From NCBI GenBank assembly GCA_016744085.1, contig JADGFE010000002.1:1-49022 (forward strand): a DNA stretch of 49,022 nucleotides, given 5' to 3'. The stretch's first letter is position 1; the number at the start of each line of letters is the position of its first letter. Both the position numbers and the translations under genes were made by a program. The stretch is from Kiritimatiellales bacterium. GTDB lineage: Bacteria; Verrucomicrobiota; Kiritimatiellia; Kiritimatiellales; Pontiellaceae. This document shows positions 41,108 to 49,022 of this stretch, in pieces. The notes beneath the pieces were generated by a model. It saw nothing but the letters and a program-made list of their open reading frames with translations, ran no database searches and was not told the DNA's origin.

Positions 41108-41901
41108 GCGATCACTCCATCGGGCAAGGTTCCTTTACGTTCCTGACAAATAAATTTGAAGGGCTGCTGCTCCCACTCCTGCAGGTTTTCATGGTTAAAA
41201 CGCAGCATGGTAAGTGGAGGGATGTCGAGGTCCCGCCAGCCGCACAGGTCATCCAGCGCGGAATCAATGAGCTCAGGTTCGGAGGCGTAGAGCACCGCTC
41301 GGTGTTTGCGGCTGTAGCGCAATGTGAGCGGCTTGTTCCCTTTGAGTACGGTAATGGCTCGGGGATCGTGCCGGGAGGCCAACACGGCGCTCATCTGGCC
41401 GCGACAAAGGCGCAGGGCTTTTCGGAAGCCTGCACAATTAAACTCTCGGGCTGAGTCAAAACAGTCCGCCAGTCGGAAAATCAGCTCGCTATCCACCTCG
41501 GCATAGCGTGGCAGTTGAAAACGGCAGAACAGTTGGTCGGCGTTATAGATGGTTCCGTTGTGTGTACCGATGATGTTTCCCGCCCGAATGGGATGGTTGT
41601 TGCGACTGTTGGTTTCACTTCCCCGTGTGCGCCAGCGGGTATGCCCCATGAGGACGGTGGTGTGATTATTGACTTCGTCCATTACTGCGCCGAAAGCCGG
41701 ATCGCGGACGACCCGATGCGCTCGAAATGGTCGCTTGAAGAGCTGGAACTGTCCGTCGGTTTGAAGAAGTGCCACTCCGGAGGCATGCGGTCCGCGCCGT
41801 TCGCAATGGAGCAACATGCGCAGGAAGACCTCGTTCAAAAATTCGCGTTCGGCTATTCGTCGGCGCTTTTTCCCAAAGATGATGCCTACTTGTCCGCACA
41901 T
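41104..41901 (-). CDS. Class II glutamine amidotransferase domain protein
   Basis: 265 residues from ATG at 41901, chosen because processing would expose the catalytic Cys2 (MCGQVGIIFG) and CAATGGGAGCGACACACC precedes it. An N-terminal-nucleophile amidotransferase: RGPHASGVALL, MGHTRWRTRGSETNSRNNHPI and IIGTHNGTIYN carry the conserved His, Arg, Asn and Gly residues. No synthase domain is attached, so it supplies ammonia to, or hydrolyses glutamine for, a partner. The partner is probably the amidoligase two genes upstream. It overlaps the unknown protein's gene by 16 bp and the cyclotransferase gene by ATGA. Confidence 0.88.
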   Translation of the reverse strand: MCGQVGIIFGKKRRRIAEREFLNEVFLRMLLHCERRGPHASGVALLQTDGQFQLFKRPFRAHRVVRDPAFGAVMDEVNNHTTVLMGHTRWRTRGSETNSRNNHPIRAGNIIGTHNGTIYNADQLFCRFQLPRYAEVDSELIFRLADCFDSAREFNCAGFRKALRLCRGQMSAVLASRHDPRAITVLKGNKPLTLRYSRKHRAVLYASEPELIDSALDDLCGWRDLDIPPLTMLRFNHENLQEWEQQPFKFICQERKGTLPDGVIA

Positions 41902-42401
41902 GGTGTGTCGCTCCCATTGTTGGTTTGGGGGAAAAAGATCTTCGGCTCCCCGATGATAAACTCCACGTATTCCACAAGGTGGTCTTGGGTCCAAAGAGCG
42001 ACCTCGGGATAGCCCATCTCGCGGATCAATTTGATGGCTACGGGAACATCGAGCATGTTGGTGCGACCGGAATCGCGCACCGCTTCGATAGCTTCCTGAA
42101 ACTGGTCAGGATATGGCGATCCGATCTCATCCTGCAAAAATTCCACCAAGCCGTTTTGCGCCATACGGGTGAAAAATTCGGCGGAAGCTTGTTCGGGATC
42201 GTCCGGCAGAGGCTTCCCGCTTTCGCCGTCGATTTTGGAAAGCACCCGAAGCTGATATTCCCTAAGCGACAGGTCGGTGGTGAACGGCGTTTGATGGTGC
42301 ATCTGTTCGGCGACTTCAAGGCAGGTGGATGCCTGCAGGATTCTGCCGTCGGCGGGGATCGGTTTCCCGTCGAACGTCATGGAATGGATCTGTATTTTCA
42401 T
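41886..42401 (-). CDS. Unknown protein in the amidoligase cassette
   Basis: 171 residues, soluble and acidic, with no signal peptide. It begins MKIQIHSMTFDGKPIPADG and ends VEFIIGEPKIFFPQ plus a polar tail. The middle (about 40-110) looks helical, with FFTRMAQNGLVEFLQDEIG. I recognise no family. CAGGAGGAACAACC precedes ATG at 42401, and the gene lies between the amidoligase (14 bp gap) and the glutamine amidotransferase (16 bp overlap). A carrier, substrate or partner protein for the conjugation chemistry is possible, but only from position. Confidence 0.75.
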   Translation of the reverse strand: MKIQIHSMTFDGKPIPADGRILQASTCLEVAEQMHHQTPFTTDLSLREYQLRVLSKIDGESGKPLPDDPEQASAEFFTRMAQNGLVEFLQDEIGSPYPDQFQEAIEAVRDSGRTNMLDVPVAIKLIREMGYPEVALWTQDHLVEYVEFIIGEPKIFFPQTNNGSDTPCADK

Positions 42402-42415
42402 GGTTGTTCCTCCTG

Positions 42416-43357
42416 TTAAACAGAGAGGCCGGATGTGGATCCGGCCTCTATGGGTTGCGTTGTGGTTTCTGCGGGTTGTGGTCGCCCGCGTTTAAAGGCG
42501 GCATCGCCGGGCATGTTCTTCATCAAATGCAGACGGGCGGTTTTGAACTCGTCGCCGATTAGGCCGAGGTGAAGCAGGAAGACACGGAAGTCATATTTCG
42601 CGCTCTGAATATTAAAATCCCGTTTCCGGCTCGAAGCGGAACGGGCATTGAGAGCCTTGGCGGCGATGCCCAAACAGAACTGCAGGTAAGCTTTGATTTT
42701 TCCGGCGTGGAGCGTGGATTCAAACCAGCGGAACTCGACGGTGCCGCGATACCAAACATTGTGAAGGTTGAGGCCTCGGTAACGCGTTCGGTCATAGTGT
42801 TGCGGTTGGCTGTTGTGGTAGCCATACCAGATGCGGTTGAGCTCCGCTTTGGTCGCGGGGCGGTGTTGTTCAATACTGCGGATCAGGTCGTCACTGACCG
42901 GACGGGTGTATTGGCTAAGACGGTTGGAGCTGATGCCGAGGGCGTGGAGGATCAGCGGTTCTTGCTTGTAGACCATTTTGGCAAGGTTCCCCAGCTTCCG
43001 GCCATCAAAGGGTTCCGCATCAATATGGATATGTATACCGCACTGGCTGTTTACTTTTCCTCCGGCCCGCCGGACAGCTCGGACGATTTCCTGAAACTGG
43101 GGAATGTCATCGTAGGTTAAAACCGGACTGACCAGTTCCGCCCGCAGGTGGCTGGGTACACCGGAAAGCGAGGCATCGTTGACGATCTTCCATTTGCGGC
43201 CCCTCAGGTCTTTTACTTCCCATGGGTCGTAGCAAGAAGGATAGCCAATGTGCCGAACCGTACCGCCGACCACCGAATGAACCGCCCGGGCGATCTTCTC
43301 GCGGGTTCGTTTGACTGTTTCAATCTCAATCCCGAATCTAAGCTCTCTTAAGTCCAT
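42416..43357 (-). CDS. Amidoligase (COOH-NH2 ligase family)
   Basis: 313 residues from ATG at 43357, chosen because GCGGAGAAACAGG precedes it. Family motifs are visible: [12 protein letters not shown] (near residue 6), a basic [11 protein letters not shown] region, [48 protein letters not shown]. These are the acidic and basic residues of the ATP-binding site of the glutamine-synthetase-like amidoligases. The enzyme should join a carboxylate to an amine. With the amidotransferase and cyclotransferase it makes a four-gene cassette seen in phages and mobile elements. The substrate is unknown: a peptide tag, a modified cell-wall peptide and a small metabolite are all possible. Confidence 0.88.
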   Translation of the reverse strand: MDLRELRFGIEIETVKRTREKIARAVHSVVGGTVRHIGYPSCYDPWEVKDLRGRKWKIVNDASLSGVPSHLRAELVSPVLTYDDIPQFQEIVRAVRRAGGKVNSQCGIHIHIDAEPFDGRKLGNLAKMVYKQEPLILHALGISSNRLSQYTRPVSDDLIRSIEQHRPATKAELNRIWYGYHNSQPQHYDRTRYRGLNLHNVWYRGTVEFRWFESTLHAGKIKAYLQFCLGIAAKALNARSASSRKRDFNIQSAKYDFRVFLLHLGLIGDEFKTARLHLMKNMPGDAAFKRGRPQPAETTTQPIEAGSTSGLSV

Positions 43358-43473
43358 CCTGTTTCTCCGCTCGTGTTTCTTCTCGTTGCGGGGCAATCTG
43401 TTACCCCGCCCTTTATGGTGTGCATACACGCTCTGAATCGGAGACATAGCAAGTAAAAGAACACAGAAAGCAA

Positions 43474-43508
43474 CTCGCTAACACATTGGGATGAAATATG
43501 TTAGCGAG
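43474..43508. repeat. Perfect 10-bp inverted repeat in a 160-bp gap
   Basis: CTCGCTAACA (43474-43483) and TGTTAGCGAG (43499-43508) form a perfect 10-bp inverted repeat with a 15-base loop, just after the small gene at 43518-43763. No T run follows. It may be a factor-independent hairpin end, a regulator site or an RNA-stability element between phage genes and the amidoligase cassette. Confidence 0.65.
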
Positions 43509-43517
43509 CAGTCGATG

Positions 43518-43763
43518 CTACTCTTTCGAGAGCAGATCGTTATGGATGGCGATGTTGCGGGATTCATCCTGCTTTAGCTTTTCGAGGAACGAGGAGCAGT
43601 CCTCGGCATCTTCGAGCGGCAGTCCCAGTTCGGTTTCCAGCCGATACAGCCGCTGGTGGAGGTTTTCGATCAGATTGAAGGAATGGTCCCGGACCAAACC
43701 TTCCCGTTTTTCCTGTGGAGACGGGATGAACTCGGTCATCCCGCCCCGGCGTTGAACAATCAT
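43518..43763 (-). CDS. Small phage-region protein (81 aa)
   Basis: 81 residues, charged and mostly helical (EKREGLVRDHSFNLIENLHQRLYRLETELGL), with a possible coiled coil at about 25-45. No family recognised. GGAGGCCGTGAG precedes ATG at 43763, 13 bp after the DUF4815 gene, so it is probably the last gene of the tail-gene run. It could be a small tail-assembly or accessory protein; there is no sequence proof of function. Confidence 0.65.
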   Translation of the reverse strand: MIVQRRGGMTEFIPSPQEKREGLVRDHSFNLIENLHQRLYRLETELGLPLEDAEDCSSFLEKLKQDESRNIAIHNDLLSKE

Positions 43764-43776
43764 CTCACGGCCTCCA

Positions 43777-46700
43777 TCAGCTCAATGTTGCGCCAAGGGT
43801 GTGAATTCTCGGATACGCTAACGCAGATCCAGTCAGCTCAGCCTTATAACGCACTTTTGTTCCCGCTGGATCGGTGAAGGTTCTGGCCAGCGTGTATTCC
43901 GTCCAGTTTTCATCGATGGGCCGGGTATCGTCAATGGCCATTGCCTCCCACGTTTCACCGCCATCATTGGAGGTGAACCACAGAACACTGGTGCCGCTCG
44001 GGATATCCATCTGGGCATATACTTTCGTCGACTCCACTCCTTGCGTAAGTTCGTTCTCGCGGGTCAGGTAGATGCCCGTTGTTTTATTGAGATATCCGAT
44101 CAGGTTGACATCGCGGAAGTTGAGCGCGGGCGTATCGTTATTCATGGCGGAGCTGAACCGGATCCTAACCAGCACGCTTTCGGTCAGGTTCGGCAGGCGT
44201 TCCTCTTCCGCCGGAACAACGGCGTCCCACGTCTGGCCACCGTCGGCGGAATATTCCCACACAAGGTTGGTGCCTTCCGGGATCGCGGAATATTCATCGA
44301 TGTTCAGATCGGAAAACTGCACGCCATTGAGCGGCTGGAACTGAACGGAGCCCTCATTCTCGAACTCATAGCCATAGAGCTTCAGCGTGAGGTCGGAACC
44401 GTTGAGTGGAGTCCAGGTTTCAGCGTTGGAGCTTTCCAGCAGCACACCTTCCGCATAGCTCTGGCGAGTGATGATGCCTGAACGACCGGTTTTCCCGAGT
44501 GTGGCGGTGCGCACCTTGTAGTTCGTGCTGTTGGTCAGCAGGACGACCGCATAGCTGGTATTGGCTTCCGCATAGAACGGATCATCAAAGGCAATCTTGG
44601 TTTCGCCACCCAGATTAATTTCTGACGGAGCGATCACCTTTTCCGCAAAGATGGTGTCGTTCGGTAAGCCTGTGGTCACGCCGCGAATCTGCACCGTAAC
44701 CGGAATGGACGGATCACGCTCTGTGAACTGAATGCCTATGGCCGACAGCACCCGGTTTTCAGTAAAGCTGAAGGTCTGAGCCAGTGGATCGCGCCGTACA
44801 AAGATCGTGCGGGTTCGCCAGACCGTCCGCACCACCGGCACACGGACAATCCGGGTGATGATGTTGGTTTGAATGAAACGCTGAATGCGGGTGATAACCA
44901 GCGGATCGTTTACCTGCAGGCTGGTGCGGGCGGTGTACTGGCCGTCGGTCATCTCCACAATCCGGTTTCCGTTACGAGCCGTCGTGGGAATGGTGAACGA
45001 AGCGGATACGCGCCCGGCATCGTCGCTGGACAGGTTGCTTGCCACGATTCGTCCGTCGCATCGCAGCACAATGCCGGTTCCACTTGGCGTAAAGTTGATG
45101 CCTGTCACCGCAACACCCGTTTGACCGCGACGTCCGAGATTTGGTGTGACCTGTAGCATTGCAGGCGGCTTGTCGAATACCGCGTATGGGTTAATGTTGC
45201 GCTCTTCCGACCAATCGCTCTGGTCCAACAGCACTTCTTCCGATCCGGGAAGGAGCGCAAGGCTGCCAAAGAATTCAGCATCGCTGTTGCCTTCATCGAC
45301 TTCAAGCGGCATGGAAACCGCCGTACGATCCGGAGAGGCGAATTTTTCCAGAGCGTTCACCCGGGCATCCCAATCGGCGTGATAAACATCGGATTGCGCC
45401 GTATTGGAAAAGTCATCCGAGTAGATGCCTTTCTTCGACTGCGCATCGCGGTTTTGCAGTTCGTTGTTCATCTGATACTGCGCATCGTTGTATTTCAGAT
45501 CCTCTACGTCTTTGATGATTTCGTGGATCTGATCCATGGTGATTCGCGTTAGACCAAAGTTACGAATGGTCATGATGGTCGAGTTCGGCGGGCAGTCGAT
45601 GCTGCACAATCCGAGCGTGTTCTCTGGAACAATCGGCAGTTTCGGAAAATCAGCTGGAGCGCCTTCAAGGCGTTTAATTTCACGACTGGTGGCATAGATG
45701 ATGTCCTTGCGCCCGAGATAGTATTCATAATCAACACTGCAATTGGATCCATTGACCGGTTGCTCGCCTAATGCGCCGTGCCCGAAGTTCACGACGTTGA
45801 GGTTGCCCAATTCGATCTGGGCGGAAGACATGGAAACCGACGACGTATTGGCCGACGGAGGATTAACGCCGCTGGGTTCATCGACACCATCATCGATGTA
45901 GGAGACCGCTTCGTTGCCCAGTTCCTTTATTCGCTCAAAGCTGATTCGCGAGCCATTAATTGTCGCCCGGTAAACTCTGTAGCCGTTAGCTCCATTTACC
46001 GGAAGCCATGAAAGACGGTTCAGCTCACCCGCCTCTGTCATCCGAGAAAACACACGCCCGGCATCAAAGGCCGTTTCCCCAGAACCATCAAATGCAGTTA
46101 CCATGTAGTGATACGCTCCCGCCGCCGGGTGTGCGTTCTGGCCGAACCAGCCGCCGTCCACATAATCTTCGCCTTTGACCATCTGCTTGGTGTAGGTCCA
46201 GTGCACGGTGTAGGTGGTGCCGATGGCCGGTTCATTGCCGGAGCCGATCCAGTCGACCTGATTGCCAGACTGCTGCCAATCCACACCTTCCTGAAAAATG
46301 GTTGCGCCTTGGCTGACCTCCAGAATGTCTACCACGGGATTAGGATCGAGCAGATCTTCGCCTCCGCCGACCGAACCACGAGTCACATTGGCGGTGATCT
46401 CCACAATGGCTTCCACCTGCGTCGATTCTTTGAGCGGGGTGGAGTTTACCGGATACTGCCGCTGGCTAATGTTGTAGGTTTTCTGTTCACCGCGCACCGA
46501 TTTGATGGCAACCGATTTAGGGATCAGTGTGGACGTCGGCATATCTCGCTGATGCCGGAAACCCTGAATATAGGCGCGGCCCGCGTTGGTAATCACCTCT
46601 ACATCGTTTTCATCCAACGCGCCGAGGAAACTGTCGAATCCGTCGACCAGATAACTTCCCGCCTGATCAAAGGTACGCTCCGCCAGATTTTGCAGGAGTG

Positions 46701-47337
46701 AGTTAAGACCTTCTGCTGCGGCAAAAGAAAGTTGGTCTTCGGTGATGGAGGAAACGGTGATCCGGCTTCCGGGGAGCGTGCCGAGCAAATCCTGTAGGAC
46801 AAGGTTAGATTTTTCCTGCACGGTAGCGGTGACATCACCTGTGGCCCGGTCAAATTTATAGATCGGCACCACCTTCCGCTCCGTCACATTGTTGGGTAAC
46901 GTCTGGCCAGATGTGTCGGAGGGCTTCAGCGCCAGCACCCACTTTTCGCGCTCTGCAGTCGGTTCGCCGGTTGCCGGATTAATCAGGGCCGCATCCTGCG
47001 TGTAGCCATAGTTGTATTTGAGCAGTTCAGCATAGACGTAATCTGATCCGTCCATGGTACCCGGATCGTAGGTCAGCGTGGCTCCGTTAACCATTTCTAC
47101 ATGACCGTCGATATAGATCATGCCCTGCGTGAGGGTCAATTCATTCGCCAGCACGGTCACATCCAGCCCGCTCAGAATCGCCCCCTCCTTAAAGAGGATA
47201 TCGGCAATCTTGCGTCGCTCGAGATTGATCAGCTCCTGCTGTTCATTCAGTTCCGAATCGAGCAGATCTCGGTCCTGATGATAGCGGATCCGTTTGTAAT
47301 TTTTGGCCGGGTCGAAGGTTTCTCTTGAAATACTCAT
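43777..47337 (-). CDS. DUF4815 phage tail fibre/baseplate protein
   Basis: 1186 residues. The N-terminal 600 residues match the DUF4815 layout: RETFDPAKNYKRIRYHQDRDLLDSELNEQQ near the start in part, then GLDVTVLANELTLTQGMIYIDGH and KVVPIYKFDRATGD. A fibronectin-like piece (AAGAYHYMVTAFDGSGETAF, ANGYRVYRATING) follows, with an IPT-like beta domain at about 730-810 (PNLGRRGQTGVAVTGINF) and several beta-rich domains to the end. Such proteins belong to baseplates or tail fibres of contractile-tailed phages. The many beta domains suggest surface binding. CAACAGGAGTGAAACGACC precedes ATG at 47337. No frameshift was seen. Confidence 0.85.
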   Translation of the reverse strand: MSISRETFDPAKNYKRIRYHQDRDLLDSELNEQQELINLERRKIADILFKEGAILSGLDVTVLANELTLTQGMIYIDGHVEMVNGATLTYDPGTMDGSDYVYAELLKYNYGYTQDAALINPATGEPTAEREKWVLALKPSDTSGQTLPNNVTERKVVPIYKFDRATGDVTATVQEKSNLVLQDLLGTLPGSRITVSSITEDQLSFAAAEGLNSLLQNLAERTFDQAGSYLVDGFDSFLGALDENDVEVITNAGRAYIQGFRHQRDMPTSTLIPKSVAIKSVRGEQKTYNISQRQYPVNSTPLKESTQVEAIVEITANVTRGSVGGGEDLLDPNPVVDILEVSQGATIFQEGVDWQQSGNQVDWIGSGNEPAIGTTYTVHWTYTKQMVKGEDYVDGGWFGQNAHPAAGAYHYMVTAFDGSGETAFDAGRVFSRMTEAGELNRLSWLPVNGANGYRVYRATINGSRISFERIKELGNEAVSYIDDGVDEPSGVNPPSANTSSVSMSSAQIELGNLNVVNFGHGALGEQPVNGSNCSVDYEYYLGRKDIIYATSREIKRLEGAPADFPKLPIVPENTLGLCSIDCPPNSTIMTIRNFGLTRITMDQIHEIIKDVEDLKYNDAQYQMNNELQNRDAQSKKGIYSDDFSNTAQSDVYHADWDARVNALEKFASPDRTAVSMPLEVDEGNSDAEFFGSLALLPGSEEVLLDQSDWSEERNINPYAVFDKPPAMLQVTPNLGRRGQTGVAVTGINFTPSGTGIVLRCDGRIVASNLSSDDAGRVSASFTIPTTARNGNRIVEMTDGQYTARTSLQVNDPLVITRIQRFIQTNIITRIVRVPVVRTVWRTRTIFVRRDPLAQTFSFTENRVLSAIGIQFTERDPSIPVTVQIRGVTTGLPNDTIFAEKVIAPSEINLGGETKIAFDDPFYAEANTSYAVVLLTNSTNYKVRTATLGKTGRSGIITRQSYAEGVLLESSNAETWTPLNGSDLTLKLYGYEFENEGSVQFQPLNGVQFSDLNIDEYSAIPEGTNLVWEYSADGGQTWDAVVPAEEERLPNLTESVLVRIRFSSAMNNDTPALNFRDVNLIGYLNKTTGIYLTRENELTQGVESTKVYAQMDIPSGTSVLWFTSNDGGETWEAMAIDDTRPIDENWTEYTLARTFTDPAGTKVRYKAELTGSALAYPRIHTLGATLS

Positions 47338-47361
47338 GGTCGTTTCACTCCTGTTGCTGGG

Positions 47362-47895
47362 TTAAATTTTGATGATTCCGACCAGCTCCACGCGGGTATC
47401 AGAAATCTTGTTAAAATCGGGAATGTTCTTCACTTCATACAGATAGCCCGAGCGCAGCACTTCTCCGGTCGGGTTGGAGTCCTGATCAAAGAAGCCGCCT
47501 GTGGCGAGATCGCCACTCACACTGGCTACAAATTTCACGTCACCGCCGAAGAAGCCGTATTCGCGAATGGTGATGCCGTTTGCTTCGGCTTCTTCAAAAC
47601 GGAAGAAAATACCGATGGTGTTGGTCTCTTGAGCGGTCTCCAGGTATCGAACTCCGTTGACCACCAACGCACCTTCAGCATCCTCCTTGAGGAAGGTTCG
47701 TTTGTAATAGCGCTTTCGGGCCTGCTCATTTTTGAGGGCTGTCTGTTCGATAGTCGGTGCGGGCGGGTTCTGCGGATCGACGAACGTTTCATCTCCATCG
47801 CCGATGGCGCAGTGGGTAATGCCTTCCACTGCTTGTCCGATTAATAATTTGGCCGTTAGTACGCGGCCTGATTTTACAATGAGTCCCAATGCCAT
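47362..47895 (-). CDS. Phage baseplate/tail protein (unknown family)
   Basis: 177 residues. It starts MALGLIVKSGRVLTAKLLIG, with ITHCAIGDGDETF, IFFRFEEAEANGITIREYGFF and LRSGYLYEVKNIPDF, the beta-rich composition common in tail-collar or baseplate-associated proteins. I cannot name the family. AAGGAGATAACC precedes ATG at 47895, and the gene lies 24 bp before the DUF4815 gene, as expected in a tail operon. Function is inferred from position and composition. Confidence 0.75.
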   Translation of the reverse strand: MALGLIVKSGRVLTAKLLIGQAVEGITHCAIGDGDETFVDPQNPPAPTIEQTALKNEQARKRYYKRTFLKEDAEGALVVNGVRYLETAQETNTIGIFFRFEEAEANGITIREYGFFGGDVKFVASVSGDLATGGFFDQDSNPTGEVLRSGYLYEVKNIPDFNKISDTRVELVGIIKI

Positions 47896-47905
47896 GGTTA
47901 TCTCC

Positions 47906-48325
47906 TTATGTCTGAATCTCGTGTTGTTCGTTAATAATCACATTGAAAACGGTCAGCCCGGCCTCAGCGGTGCGGGCGACTATCTGCTTAAGGTTCTGAG
48001 CGGAATCGGCAACCAACGACCGGGGTGCGCTGATCCGGAACGTGGTGTCTAATACCTGTTGCCGAGAATGCGTTACCCGCACTGCAGCAGACGAGGACTG
48101 ATGCAACGCCCATGCGATAGCCAGTTGCAGATCAGTTGGTGCCTCGATCTCATTTCTAGTGACCTGTTGGAGGTCGCAATTAACCCGCCGTTCACCCGAA
48201 ACGAGTACCCGAGCATCTGAACCGACTGCATAATCCTGCCCGACGATGAACTGTGCATCCGCATCCCATTGGGTTGCGGACCGAACCACCAGCGACGTAT
48301 CTGTTGTCAGTTGGAATGCAGGCAT
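47906..48325 (-). CDS. Phage-region protein, unknown (139 aa)
   Basis: 139 residues, soluble, beta-rich at the start (FQLTTDTSLVVRSATQWDADAQFIVG in part) and helical at the end (ADSAQNLKQIVARTAEAGLTVFNVIINEQHE). No family recognised. Start codon ATG at 48325; no clear ribosome site precedes it, but it begins 2 bp after the stop of the neighbour upstream, so coupling is likely. Probably a tail or baseplate component. Confidence 0.65.
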   Translation of the reverse strand: MPAFQLTTDTSLVVRSATQWDADAQFIVGQDYAVGSDARVLVSGERRVNCDLQQVTRNEIEAPTDLQLAIAWALHQSSSAAVRVTHSRQQVLDTTFRISAPRSLVADSAQNLKQIVARTAEAGLTVFNVIINEQHEIQT

Positions 48326-48327
48326 CG

Positions 48328-48921
48328 TTATACAATCGGGTTTTCTGTTCCGGTGAGACTTAGTTTGATGTCGGTTTTGTTTTGGACGGGGGTGTTGGGA
48401 AGCACCGTACAGCGCCGCCAGAATGAAATCGTCTGGTCGTGGGTTTTGGCTCCGAGGTTGAGCGGTGCGCTTTGCGTAGCGGCGTCAAGCTCGGCCTGCG
48501 TAGGCGCGAGCTTGTACCAGACCGATTCGTCCGTTTCGAATTCATCAATGGGGTCCATGACCAGTCCGGTGTAATCGTAGCCGGAATAGACCACGGCATC
48601 ATCAGCATGAGCGGCAGGCACGGTATTGGAAACAGCGCGGCGCACGGTCAGTGATGTGGTACCGCCTCCGGAGAGGATCTGCATCTGTTCGGCTCCGATG
48701 ATAATAAATTCCGCGTCGGCAAAACGCGGCTCCTCCAGCTCAATGTCGCTCTGGATGTCATCAATCGGAGCGGCCAGTGTGGTTTGTTCGTTGGCCACAA
48801 AAATTTGCCGGTCTTTGATTTCGCCAGCGGTGCCGTTGTAGTTTTCTGCATCCGGATTGCTGAAATCGCCTTCCGAAATTTGCTGTGTCAGTTGTGCATC
48901 AAGATATAGATGTATTGCCAT
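48328..48921 (-). CDS. Phage-region protein, unknown (197 aa)
   Basis: 197 residues. It starts MAIHLYLDAQLTQQISEGDF, is acidic and beta-rich, and ends with an IKLSLTGTENP-type strand. The middle has VRRAVSNTVPAAHADDAVVYSGYDYTG. No family recognised. AAGGAGTCTCC precedes ATG at 48921, and this ribosome site overlaps the stop of the partial gene at the right edge. Order and composition suggest a tail-associated protein. Confidence 0.7.
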   Translation of the reverse strand: MAIHLYLDAQLTQQISEGDFSNPDAENYNGTAGEIKDRQIFVANEQTTLAAPIDDIQSDIELEEPRFADAEFIIIGAEQMQILSGGGTTSLTVRRAVSNTVPAAHADDAVVYSGYDYTGLVMDPIDEFETDESVWYKLAPTQAELDAATQSAPLNLGAKTHDQTISFWRRCTVLPNTPVQNKTDIKLSLTGTENPIV

Positions 48922-48930
48922 GGAGACTCC

Positions 48931-49022
48931 TTAAGCAGGCCATTTGGTTACGGTGTATTGGTTCGTTGCGCTCTCTACAGAGGCGGTTTGCTCGTCGTTT
49001 AAATCCCGCTGACGGAATAGCC
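48931..49022 (-). CDS. C-terminal end of a phage-region protein (runs off the right edge)
   Basis: The minus-strand frame from the edge to TAA at 48931-48933 reads LFRQRDLNDEQTASVESATN and continues QYTVTKWPA before the stop. Only about 30 residues are visible, but the frame is open and the stop sits just before the next gene's ribosome site, as in the rest of the run. Start and function lie outside the window. Confidence 0.6.
   Translation of the reverse strand, partial: LFRQRDLNDEQTASVESATNQYTVTKWPA

Larger units (their letters stand above)
43518..49022 (-). mobile_element. Prophage-type tail/baseplate gene run (extends beyond the window)
   Basis: A run of tightly packed minus-strand genes with phage-like products: DUF4815 fibre or baseplate protein, three small proteins in typical tail-end order, and a partial gene at the edge. 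No capsid, terminase or holin gene lies in the window, so whether this is a complete prophage, a remnant or a tailocin-type particle cannot be judged here. Confidence 0.7.

Noticed and set aside
46108-46701. Long plus-strand frame (197 codons) inside the DUF4815 gene.
   Set aside because: Antisense to a well-supported 1186-residue phage protein with a good ribosome site; no domain recognised.

Overview
The window (about 49 kb, G+C near 50%) is an accessory region of a Gram-negative-type bacterium: it carries tripartite RND pumps, lipoprotein signals and sigma-54 control. The DUF2924 / large serine recombinase / HTH triplet, the YHS-rich copper proteins and the Cys/His-repeat CzcB adaptor recall PVC-group bacteria (Kiritimatiellota, Lentisphaerota, Planctomycetota). 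This placement is a low-confidence guess. Nearly everything right of 4.4 kb is on the minus strand.

Layout. (1) 1-1050: 5' part of an unknown minus-strand gene. (2) 1207-3995: plus-strand cassette of small ORF, DUF2924 protein, large serine recombinase and HTH protein, closed by a clear terminator. (3) 4433-4498: the 3' end of a tmRNA- or tRNA-Ala-like gene with its terminator but no 5' part, a probable attachment-site scar. (4) 4690-4875: decayed 3' end of an ADP-ribosylglycohydrolase gene. (5) 4890-28306: a metal-resistance island. Reading leftward: a Cys/acid-rich secreted protein, CzcCBA (divalent cations), a lipoprotein, a Zn/Cd/Pb-type P1B ATPase, CsoR, a sensor kinase and NtrC-type regulator, a receiver-only protein, an unknown secreted protein, two YHS proteins, an outer-membrane protein, a YHS-DUF2231 protein, CusB, CusA and a frameshifted Cys-rich lipoprotein. 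(6) 28485-40481: a defence operon of about 12 kb. Reading leftward: HTH regulator, Hachiman HamA and HamB, UvrD-like helicase, DarT-like ADP-ribosyltransferase, ADP-ribosylglycohydrolase fused to a VOC domain, HNH/ORF6C-like protein, ComF-like phosphoribosyltransferase, DprA-like protein and a second ADP-ribosylglycohydrolase. (7) 40619-43357: amidoligase, unknown protein, class II glutamine amidotransferase and gamma-glutamylcyclotransferase. (8) 43518-49022: phage-type tail/baseplate genes running off the right edge.

How it works together. The copper part appears to have two controls. A perfect 7-5-7 inverted repeat in front of csoR looks like a CsoR operator. Downstream, a -24/-12 promoter (15049-15063) with two 12-bp direct repeats 22 bp apart upstream suggests that the kinase/NtrC pair switches on the receiver-YHS-CusCBA operon. 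Metal identity is readable: the CusA three-methionine site is present, and the second pump has the CzcA D/D/E relay residues. In the defence operon most adjacent genes overlap by ATGA. Hachiman is therefore translationally chained to a second helicase and then to a toxin-like ADP-ribosyltransferase with a candidate reversing hydrolase. This is the best candidate for an undescribed composite system. The metal island is bracketed by two same-orientation copies of an ADP-ribosylglycohydrolase 3' end, one intact and one decayed, which suggests how it was inserted or exchanged.
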